Assembly: GCA_932294295.1 (NCBI GenBank)
Contig: OW028574.1
Location: 32,682,145 to 32,746,144, forward strand
Reading direction: 5' to 3'
Length of the DNA: 64,000 nucleotides
DNA from: Alitta virens
Taxonomy: Eukaryota > Annelida > Polychaeta > Phyllodocida > Nereididae
The position numbers and the translations under genes were made by a program. Under the pieces are notes generated by a model. The model did not search any database and was not told the DNA's origin. It was given only the letters and a program-made list of their open reading frames with translations. Of this stretch, positions 48,501 through 60,500 are shown one piece after another. Every line of letters begins with the position of its first letter. The first letter of the stretch is position 1.

Positions 48501-51500
48501 ATGAATTGTTCATTTTCATTTCAGAAAACAGTGAGGCAAAGTGCATTACAGTTTTAGAGGACTTCTCTTATGTAGCCCTGCCTCGAACCGTCCTGAGAAC
48601 TGCACAGGTCAGACTCAACCAGATCAAATATTTTGGACTTAGAGAGTCCATACCTCATGAGTAAGTGTATAAATAACAAAAGAGATTAAAAAAATCAGAC
48701 TTTTATTTAAATAACAAAATCATTTTAATGAATAGTAAATTCTACTCTAATCAACTTCATACAATATGACAGAATATCACAGAGCTGAAACAATGATACA
48801 ATACACATCAAATATTAGGAACTGGAATAACTCGAACATAGTTCCTTTACAAAATTCAGTAAACTGCAGGCGAATATTTCATGAAATTCTAGATGGCCTA
48901 TTTTCTGAGCAGCAAATGACCTATTACTGCATTTAAACTTCACTGAAGTAAATATTATAGTTACAATTTCATTAACGCAACAATGTAATCATAATAATTT
49001 CTATTTCATTTCACAGTGCTTTTTGATGGGCTGCCTACACACAGTTCACACATTGGATCCACCGGCTACTTGGTAAAGGAGTCAGACGAGTGGTACCGTC
49101 ATGTGCAGTCAACCTGATACATCAGGCATATCCCTCCACAGATGGGCATTATATAGGCTTTCAACTGCCAGAGAAGACCTAAAATTGCATAGGAAATTGT
49201 GTGAATTGTAACATTCTGTGATAAAACCTTTGAAATGTGATACAACTTTTTTTTGCCCTGATTATCATGTGAAAATAAACATATCAATAATGATTTTGTA
49301 TTTAAGAGTTCCATTTTCAATGATTTCATCATCAATCTTTATTTAGGCAGATTGGCAATGAAATAAAAATTCCAATGTCTCCTGATTTTATCACATTAAT
49401 TTGTGCACCATGACAAATGTAAAATATTGAGTATATTATTAATGAAGTGTTTCAAAGTAATGCATACCTTGTTATTGTTTTTGAAACCTAGATCTGTGTC
49501 TTGCGACTGCATCTTCTTTGGGTGATTGCCTGCTTTTGGCAATGTTTCTTGCTTGCTGTGGCAAATGGAATGCAAGTTCACCTGAGGCCTTGGTATTCTC
49601 TTTCTGTTTCACAACAGCTATCATAAGTTCCTTGACATGATCATAAGAATTGGCAACTTGGAAAAATTTTATTAGGAATTTGAAAATTTGCTCTAAGATT
49701 GATTTATTACATATAAACACTTCAATATATTGTAATCGCGGTCTCCCATACTATGCAGAAGTACTCACCTTTATTGTTCTAGCCATCCAGCGCTGGTGAG
49801 CCTTGGGACAAACAATGCTGAATCTTGCTGCACCAGGCTGAGTGACAGCCTGGTGTCTGTCGATGGAATAGTTGTGGTCCAACGCTGCAAGTGCAGTCCG
49901 AACATACATGCCTGAAATAATATAATTTGAAATTAGTAAATGTTAAAAATGCACATAGTCTACAATGCTGAAGACAATTACTTTTGATGTCATAAATTTG
50001 CATTCTGCTTACCATGGTAGCTGAAGCGTTTCCTCTTGGGAACATATTTTGTCATCATGGAATGATATGTTTCAAGTTCCCCAGTGTGAAAGAAACTGTT
50101 CAGCTTTCTGATGTATCGTGGCTCACCCTTGGGTCCATTTCCCATCAACGCAGTAATTGAGGGATGGCGATCTGTAGCCACAGTTGAGACTGGCACCTTT
50201 TTCTGGAGCAGCTTGTCGAGGCAGTGTTGAAAGCCTACTTTCTCCATGCCAACTGATGAGCCTGCCTCCGTGACTTGCACTAATTTGAAAGTCAAAATAT
50301 TGGACGAAATGGCATCCATCATCGTATAAGTGCCATATTTGGCACTGAAGCCAGGAGAGTCACAGCGTCCATCTCCGAGTAGAGTGGTTGTTGGATACTG
50401 CTTTGACCTTTCAATAGCAGCAGCCTCTTCTTTCATCCAAGCCCGATGAACGACAGGGAACAGATGTGATGACTGTATTCTCATGTGGGTTTGTTCAGTG
50501 TGAATTGCAATATTCATGAATTCAAACGCTTGGCAAAATGTTGCATACGCACTTCCTGAAAACAGAATGGCTGCTGACAACATCAAATATGATGAAGGCA
50601 TTTGACCAATTTTCGGTGAGGACGTCCACTTAAAGTCATGGTAGTTGGAACAGGAACCTGTTACTGTAATACATGATCCCTGTGTGACATATGAACAGTC
50701 CAATATTGGTGCACCACATTCCTGACGTTTCAGAAGTTCATTTAGTTGACACGAAAAATAAAACGAACTTCAAGTCATCAACAACTTTTATACCACTACC
50801 AATGTCAAGCTGGTCATTTTCAGACTGATCAAAGTCACTTGGACGGTAACTTTTGTCAGAGTCATCAACTATGGCATCCTCCTCACTTGCTGAAAGTTCA
50901 ATGGGTGCATCTGAATCAACACAGATAGCAACTGGGTCATTTAAATGTGTGTCAGACAAAGATGGAAGATCCTTCAATGCTGACATATACTGCTGTTCAT
51001 GTGAGGAAGTTGTAGGTCCAGCACTGTCCTCTGTTGTTGGATAGCTGTGATCATTTGCAACTGTGACTGGTTCAGCAGGCTTGCTATACGAGCCAAAAGC
51101 AAACAACTGGTCGAGAGACTGGTGTGGTGGCAGGGATATCTCAGTTTGACAATACACTGATGAAGTACGCTGGCTTTTCATTGTGTTAACTGTTTCTGTT
51201 GTGACTGTTGATGGCCATTCATGCGCCACTGGACCGCTTCTCTAAAAATGACAATATATAAGCATATGTGATACTAATCCAATATTAGCTAGAAACTTAT
51301 TACACATAGTATATTGCCCAGCTTAATGAATTTTTGGTAAAATATTGCGGGACAGAAACATGCTTGGTCTTATTTATCCCATTCAAACTCCTTACGAGTG
51401 ACATGTCACAATAAAACAGACTTATACATTTTTTTATTTCAAATGTCAGGTAATGTCAATTCCAAATATATTATTACCTCACTACTAGTCCTGGATTGAT

Positions 51501-54500
51501 GCGACTGCCTTTCGTTACTGTTCTGAGCAGAACTGGATGCCCCTGCTGTCATCAACTGCAGTATGTATTATAGTATAAGTTCAGCTGTACACACAGGGCC
51601 ATAAGAATGCTCGAAGCTTTAAATGTACTGGCAATCTGATCTGAAGGATTGCTTGTGTATTGAGTTGAGAAATTACTGTTGCTAAGCAATTACAACCAAG
51701 ACGTACATATACCATTACATACTCAAATTGTCAAATGAAATACCAAGTCATTACGGTAACCACCTGGTTATATATACTCATATTATAATTTCATGTCACA
51801 AGTTTCAAGCAATAACTTACCTCTTTTACTAGGCGCTTCTGCGATCTTGCTTCTCTGCTTTTCCATTGTCCTCGCCACGAAGGAACAGTGTGGTAACAGC
51901 TGTAGGCACCAGTTCCCTTCTCCGCCGTCCACCAAGTGTCTTGTGCAGGGCCAGGAACTCCTAAAATATAATATGTTAATATATAAATGACTTATAATAT
52001 TATTTATCTTTCCTGTGAAGCAGAATGCTATTTTGTCTCACTTTTTACTCTTTTTCATATCCTCTGCCGCTGCTGCAGTTTTCTAGGAACATGTGAACGA
52101 TACGGTTACACAAATTATTTTATTTTCTATTTGTTGTATGCAACAAAGACTTGTCAAAGTTCATTAGAAATGTACTATTTTAATTGTCCAAAAACAAAGG
52201 TTTACAATTATAATGACACGACATTCATTATGACACAGAAATACCCCCATCCTATCAAAAAAATAATAAACAACAGAAATATCTAGTTCTACAGGGCTGG
52301 TGATGCAAATTTATTGTATGACCATGATATATAATTATATGCACTTCGCCATAATATACTGATTGATGAGTAGTGAGCTGAGTCAGAAACACCCTGTCCG
52401 TATGAGTAATCAAATCCACATAGCTATAATGCTCCGTGATAATCTGAAAGTGACTTTAAAATGCTACCAACCTTATAACTGCCTCCTCTGAAGCTTTCTG
52501 GGGTAAAATGTCTTGAACAAACGACAGGATTGCTGGGCATATTTTCCTTTGAACGGCTGATTCTCATCTCCCATGACCTCCGTATTGATGCATTTCTCAG
52601 AAATTTGTGAAATGATAAACCTTGATGTTCCTTCTTGTTGCTGGCTGAAGACCATGATTTACCAGACAAACCAACGAACAAAATCAAATTCAGCGCTTCC
52701 ACGTCCACCATGCACATAATCTTCCTTGTTTACATTCAGTAGGACATAAGTGATGTCATCAGCCTTGCGTGCATGCGCAATAATGGTGGCCTCCAGTGCT
52801 TTGGGTGGTGGTGCAAATTGCACTTTTAATTAGTTTAAAATCATATTAAAATCGACTTTTGAACAGATTTTTCGAGTGCAATGTATTTTTTTATTACCAA
52901 TTGGTCTTTTAAAATTAACATGCAATTCCCCCTTTAAGTGAGATAAGAATATGAGAAATTAGAGAAGCAGGTTCTCTAGCATACCTGCTTCTCTAGCGTC
53001 ATGGCAAATGTCATGATTTAATGACTCATAAAGAGCGTCACCCGATTAAAAACTTTAAAAAAATATCTTATGTAACAGAGTGGTAGTCCATTGCGTACTA
53101 TATTTAATAAGGATTCTTTAAGTATTTTCAGATCGAAGATAGACCAAATATTAAGCGAGATAGAGGCAGGAGAAGGCAGGTAGGTTGGCGGCGGCAAAAA
53201 GTAATGATTGTGGATCCCGTAGATTGTGTTATATGCTGCCGATTATATCCGTGCCCGCGCTATATAACCATGCCACGCTAATTTGTTTTTATTTGACACT
53301 ATGCTGCTGTTTTATAAACTTTGACTTCGGCTCTATGCTTCTGGCCTTTTCATATTATGACACTACATATCAAATTCAATTCAGCAACAATATGTTTGGG
53401 GCCCATTAGTCTGCAGTAGTGCAGTAGGAATGTGAAATAATTGTGCACTATCCCTTACAAGCACCAAAGTTGTAGACCGTATCTAGAGGCTTTATTTGAG
53501 TAGTGAAACCACCTCAGTGCACTCCAGCTACATTTCCTAGGTGCCTCAGAGCTACTTCCTGTTATGCGTGAGGGCATTTTGAAAATTGTCGCTCATTTTT
53601 ATAAAATCTGTTATAATTCAGTCAATAATAGCAGTAGAACAATAAAATATGGCCCTACACCCATGTTTTTAGTCATGGGCAGTTGTTTGGAACAATTTTT
53701 TGAAAAGCTCAGATGCATGCATCTATCGAAATTGAGGTAGAGCAATAATAGAGCAATATTTTTGGGCGCCATGACCTGGTAAATAAGGTGTTAGATTCAT
53801 ACATGCATGGTCATGGGTTCAAGATCATAGAGGAACTGAGCATATCCTCCTTAAACCACTGCTTCACGCCACGCAGCTATAAGCAGTGATAACAATTGTA
53901 GAGTGCTTAGTGCTCAGCCAGGGAGTTGTATTTATAATATGGTGTTGGGGGTGAATTTGGAAACGTTAGTAGAAATGCTTCTGATATGAAATCTTGATAT
54001 AGTCTTCCTAATTACTGACATAACCACCAAATTGTAAAATAATAGAGATATATATATTTGATTTATTGGGTAATATGCTGTGAAAAATGCAGCTTACAAT
54101 AATAGCAAACCACAGTGGCAAAAAGCAGTGCACTTCAGGACTGCATTGAATCAATTACGATGCCAACTATACACCTTGAGAGGCTTGAGAGGCTGGCATA
54201 AGATGTAACAAGCTTGGCAGATGACATGGTTCAGGTGTTGCACAAGAGTTGCCCGTTTGGTGGAATGTTCTCAATTGCCCTGTCCCATACTTCAAATAGA
54301 TACTTTCTGCATTCATAGATGTCCGTACTACAAACTTACAGAACGTTCGATGATTGCAAATTGAGTATCAGTCACCTGACCAGGCCCATCTACAAGGCTC
54401 TGGAAGATGGTGGTCACCTCCGGATACATTTTCCAGGTCTCCCAAGCGCTTTTCTTCACAGTACTACAGATGGTAAAGTTATGTTGCCCACTAAAGCACT

Positions 54501-57500
54501 TTTGGAACTGATGAATTGCACAATCTCATGAACTTTGACATATTTGTTTTTTCCAGTTCCAACGGCAACCACATGTACGCGCAATGTTGCCAAACCAAGC
54601 TTATTGAAGAGTGTTGGAATTACCACAAGATCTCCGTAGACTATTCAAGAATGCCGAACATATCATCGTTGACAGTTGTTTTAAGTGCTTTGGGCATATG
54701 GTTAATTCATGACATTGAGCCAGGAAAATTAACAATTCTGCTTTGTCATGGTCAACCCATAAACACTACTGCCAGTTGGTTGGTGTCCTAGTATTTCCTT
54801 CCAAGCTCCTTTCGACACCTTTGCCTCTATGTGAGGATTTCAGGCTGTCTTCTCTGTAAATGTCCCATGCCATGTCCAGCCTTTCCACTTTTTTCTACCT
54901 GATTTCCAATTTGAGGGATAATCACATTCTTAGCATATTCATCGAATGTGCAGTTGTTGGTTGGTTTCAACATATGGACAAGAGCTGCACCATCAATGAT
55001 CTATACCTGAATATTTGCACAAGCTCAAAGGAAACTATTTTGAGAGAGAGAAGCAGGATGAGGTTGGTTGTCATGTTGAAAGAACCCATCAAAATTGCCG
55101 TTACGAGTTTACAAGCAATGAAAAACCAAGAAAGAGTGAATAATCACTCTTCAGTGATGCTACTTGCTTCTTGGCCTGAGGAAATGAAGGTGAAGGACCA
55201 AAGAAGATATGAAACATACTCTTCTTTATGGGATCTGAAACACGCTTTGTTTGATTTTTCAGGAACTTATTCTTCTTATGGGACCCAGAACATGCTTTGT
55301 TAGGGTTTTCAGATGTTTGAAACTAATTCCTGAAATTGCTTGAGACCAGTGTCTTCAATCTCATTCAGAACTTTGACACCATCAGCACCAACAATTACCA
55401 TCTTATGCATCAAATTGCAATAAATCATTGCTCTCTTTAGTGAAAAGATCGCCCATTTCATCTCTTGTGGTGACAGAGCCTTCACTTGGATGAGAAACAT
55501 GGCCTGAACTCCTCGTTTTTGCCCTTAATGAATTATATCTTTCTATCAGACTAGCCTCTTCTGGGCCAAGACAAAGCTAGACAACTATTGCCAAAAGATG
55601 CTACCTGCCACTAAACGGAACTGTCTGGCTGTACCTGGCTACTCAAACCCGGATCTAAAAGTACATGTAGCACCATTATGTGCACAAGTTGAGATTTACG
55701 CATATTCTTTGTTGTAAAGATGCAAGTCTATTGGACATTCATTCATATTTATAATATATTAAATAAATTTCTTGCATTTAGCAAGGTTTATATTTTTTTA
55801 GTGGTGGTAGTTGTAATCTGACTATAAGCTAGGAGTAGACAGAAGCGGCTGGCTTTAGCCAGTTACAGTTACAGCCAGGAATAGGTTGCTACACCTGTCT
55901 AAAGGCGACCATATTTTATTAAACTAACGGTATTCCTGCTTTGACAAGGGCATTAGTCCATACACTACCATCTAGGAAATCCCTGTACAATTTCAGCATT
56001 GTCATTTAATGTGAAGTCCACCTAACAGAAGGACCACTTTATCCTGCTCATATTATGTTGGCTATGCCCACTGAATACTTCCTGCCAATGCATAGAGTGG
56101 TTAATTATTTGGCAGTAAGAAAAGTCATGCTATAAACACCATCAAGGCCATATATATTCAAACAAAAGCTAGTGTATGTCATGACTTGAATAGGGCACAT
56201 GCAATGCAAACACACCACCAACACATCAAAGCACTAGAAAAACCTGTGAAGAAACAAAAATTAATTTGTATGACAACATCTACCCAATGTGCAATATGAA
56301 TGAAACTATTTTCCATTTTGATTTTAAACACAATCAAGAAAAATAGTTGTTTCATACTGGTGTTTTGCAATATAGCACATGATGCCAGTGTGGCAATAAC
56401 ATTGAACTGAATAATTTGAATCTTTGCCATATTATGCAAAGGTAGTTCTCATGGTGCGAATTCCTGCGATTTAAGCATAATTATAGCTTTATTATGATAA
56501 GTCACAATTTGAAATTGATGCATGTATCTGAGCTTTACAATTATTGTTTCAAACAACTCCCCATGCCTGAACGCAAGGGTATCGAGCCATATTTTATTTT
56601 TCTACTCCAATTATGAACTGATTTATAATAGATTTAATAATAAACGGGCATCAATTTTCAAAATGTCTGCCACGCACAACACCCCTGAAATCAAGCCTCT
56701 AAATATGGTCTGTAAGGGAAAGTGCACAATGCATACCCTTTACTACTGCACTATATTGACAAACGCAAATCTAAAACCTGAAAACAATAGTAATTAACTA
56801 GAATGCACATGGGATGTGCAGAGCTCTGCCTATGACAGCAGGGACACTTTGATCCTGTGGGATCCAACTAACAACATTTATGGGCTAATATACCTTTTTT
56901 AGACAGTATAGGCCCGACTAGAATCCTGTGCTTGTCATTACTCGTTGACATGACATACAAATTATGATCTATTTAACATAACAATATAGTACATGTTGGA
57001 TATGATCATGATGGTGGTCTTGTCTCAATACAATTAAGACCTATAATGACTCGACAGTGGGAAACTTTAAATCAAAATATGTTACTAAACTTACCGAAGT
57101 AGTTCTGTTTTTCTTGTGCAATTTTCAACCCTTCATTCTCGAGATGCTGTATCAAGGCATCTCCTAACTGCATATTTCTGTATGTTCTGTAATACGATAA
57201 CAAAATCATTGCTTGTAACTATATATATCACAACAGATGAACCTTTATGTTTGTCATTTAACATATGCACTATGTTTGTTACACAAAATATATTGCTCAA
57301 AGAACTAAAGGCATGAAACAACATTTCAAAATACTCCAACATAAGTTACAGACTTACAGTTGTTAATTCTTACAAATATCATGCTCATAATAGGGTGTAT
57401 GTTATACAATTATACAATGGTTACATGTGAGACATAAAGATATGTACACCCGAAAATATCAATGTACAACGCGGCCGATAGATCCCGAGTTGTACATAAC

Positions 57501-60500
57501 ATTTGAGGGTGTACATATCTCATGTCTCACAATGTAACCATTGTGTAATTGTTTTGTACCACTGAACCCCATCCAAGTGTCAATAATAATTTCAATTATT
57601 CTATATAGCACTCAGTCTACAATTGATCTAATTAATTGATATCACATGTAAAGATAGATGACGACAGTAGGTTTCAGAAAAAGTTTGATTTTTAAAATTC
57701 AGACAAAAACTGACCAAGTTATTAAATAAAACATACAAGCAAGTCAGATCACTATGCTGCAGGCCCTGCCCGCTATTTATTGTCAGTATTGGTTGCCTAC
57801 CTATCCCAGCGCAGTGTGGCTGGCTAACTGTTGTACATGAGGATTTGTACAACAGCGTACCTAATGCTAAATTGCACTGGTGAGTGGTACAAATATAGAT
57901 ATATACACACACAATTATGAGCAGGTGCGAATTGAAAATGTTTGCGCCGAAAAATAAGTTTAGACAAATTCATTGACAAGTATGGTTTTATATACACTGA
58001 TATCGGAATTATGAATGTTTTTTGCAAGAATATGTTCTTAACACAGAGTGACATATATAACCAGAGTACAAGACAATCCTTCATATATTTCAATACATTC
58101 TTGCTTAAGAAAACAGTATTTTATTTATGAAAGACCACAGTAGTCCCATTGCGTCAGGAAGCTGAATGTGATAAATGTGCCTCAATTTACTAAAGCATCA
58201 GTTCAGTTTGGAAATTTCTTCCATTCTTACTTTTATCTTGGCATACACAAGTCAATAAAATACATGAAATGAGAAAGATTTAAAAACCACATGTTTAACA
58301 ATGAGTGCACATCTCGATCATTTCCAATACTTACACGCTGGCAGACTGCCTTAAGCAGCTCATCCACTTCTCTCGTTCATATTCGCTCTCACATGCTAAT
58401 ACTATGGTCCCCTGCAAATGAAACAATCTTTTGTAAAAGCATAGGCTACGGCAGCAGCAGCAGCATACCCTCTGCAAAATTAAACAAGGAATTGTGGCCT
58501 TAGTGTAAGATTTTTACTATATAGACCTCAAAATAAGATATGTACTGCAACAATTTTACAATGCACTATAGTTTAGATACTCAGTGATTTGTTAAGTACC
58601 AACAGATACAAAATAAATTATAACCTTTTCAGGGAAGAAGAATCAGCCACCACTTTTCCCCGTTTTCAATCAACCTTAAGACTCCCTCTGAATCACTCTA
58701 TTACCTTCCACTACTTCTGACCTTTTTTTTTAAAGCTTTGACAGTACAGCTACTGATATCTATAGCTTAATTTGTGGTACTAGTGGTATGTAAGATTTGA
58801 AATGATCAGAAGGTTGACCTCACTGCATGGGTGGGTCACCAAACCCTTGTGTAAACACAGAATTCCACATACTTTTATGCTGATATTACAGATGCTGCAT
58901 TTACATAATATTTACTGTTTTAGAAAAAGAACTGATTAGGTTTTGTACTCATATTAGCCAAAATATTGTCAATTAGAGCTGACACCTCTCATAACGAAGA
59001 AACGGTGATGTAGTACTGAGGTACTCTAGCTTTGACACGTGAAGTGCTGTAAACATGTTCTGAAAATTTACCATACATCAATTGAAATTGGGGTCTTTGG
59101 AGGAAAGACGAATTAAGTCTGATCTTGTATTAGTTTTTAAGCTCACTTCTTGTACAACTCTATAAGATATATATAGATCTTTCCCTTCTTTCCCTCCATC
59201 TTCATATACAGTGTTTCTGCAGTTTTATTATTTAGCACAATCTGACACTTTTTTGCATGACATCAGAGAGAAACAAGCACTGGAATAAAGTCAAATTATT
59301 TTTTCTCTATAGTTTAGACACTAAATTACTAGAAAAACTAATTTTAATATATATCTAATCACCCTGGGCCTTGTTTTTAGTGTGGCACTAAACACCATAA
59401 GACCGAAACCTCAGCGCAACAGGTGGAGTGAGTAAGAATTAGTGGACAGCTACCTATACGTTGTCAATACTGTTGAATGTTTACAATTACAGCTGGGGGG
59501 GGGGGGGGGGGGGGGGCTGGTGGCCAAGTGCACAGTGTCGCCCTCTCGTGTTTAAATCGCAGCGTGGTGCACGGAGGCTAGCACTGGAACCGCAGTCTCC
59601 TACACTGTAGTGAGACTGGTCGCTAGCATTTCTTTCATGGTTTGAGATTGCCAGAGGATAAGCAGGGCTATGATTGGTCATTGCATCGTGGTTTCTGAAT
59701 GGTTGATTTGAACGACCCCCCTCTGGTATCAGCCAATCAGAAACGGGAACAGCATCAGCCAATCAGAAAACAGTCAGGATCCTGACTAAAAGTCACGTGG
59801 TAATGGCGGCCGAAACTGACTCCTATGCACTTGTGCGGAAGGAAGGGACCAACTTACATGGAGGCATGTCATGATCGTTTTCTTCCGAAAGGTGGCGCTA
59901 CGATCTGATAACAGATTTGCCGCTCTCCCAGAAGGGGAGGGAAATGCTTCCGCACGTCGTCTGCACACAAAGTAGTGCGATTACTATGTCTTATTTCTTT
60001 CTTCCAAGAAGCCACTCACTGTGAAACTGGTTCAGACGATTTATTTTGACTTAAACTCTACTAACGTCATGAAATTGAACAACTTTACCGTGGAATTCCA
60101 CCAACTGCAAAAGGTACTTTTTAAATGGCACTGAACAAGCGTTTTATTTTTTACCGTTTCCCTTGAGCTTTGCGTCAGTTCGCAGATAGACCGGTGCCAC
60201 TGGACAAGCGCCGTCTTTCGGCAGAAATTGATGTCATGACAGTTTTAGTTGGAAGAGCTATTTTTTAACCTTATAGCATCAATTGGCAAACATACAATTC
60301 GAATGAATGATAACTTTTATGTATTTTAAATTACGGATTTCATTTGATGATGCAATTTCTGCAGCGTCGAGCTCCAGTGAAATCCAGTTCTGGTTTTTAG
60401 TTTGAAGCTCTGAAATCCGTGACAGCTATACCATTGAATTCATTATTAAAATTCATTATCATTTCTTAGTGTTTGAAATAAAGGCAGGTCCATCGGTCCT

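Larger units (their letters stand above)
48256..52933. mobile_element. Kolobok DNA transposon with TTAA target duplication
   Basis: TTAA stands at 48252-48255 and 52934-52937. The ends inside start aggggaactaaagg... and, inverted, agggggaattgcatg..., a short imperfect inverted repeat (agggg..aa..tgcatg.taa). The 4678-bp element carries a minus-strand gene for a THAP-domain DDE transposase of the Kolobok type, and a small two-exon gene on the plus strand. TTAA targets and a THAP domain are the known marks of Kolobok. It lies in the largest PLEKHD1 intron. Confidence 0.8.

Noticed and set aside
54860..55303. 147-codon plus-strand frame
   Set aside because: Antisense of the decayed gene at 54300-55500, whose minus-strand reading has recognisable motifs.
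59487..59968. Minus-strand frames in the GC-rich region
   Set aside because: They run through poly-G and the promoter-like/leader DNA with no recognisable domain. The plus-strand ATG at 59803 also stops after about 23 codons.
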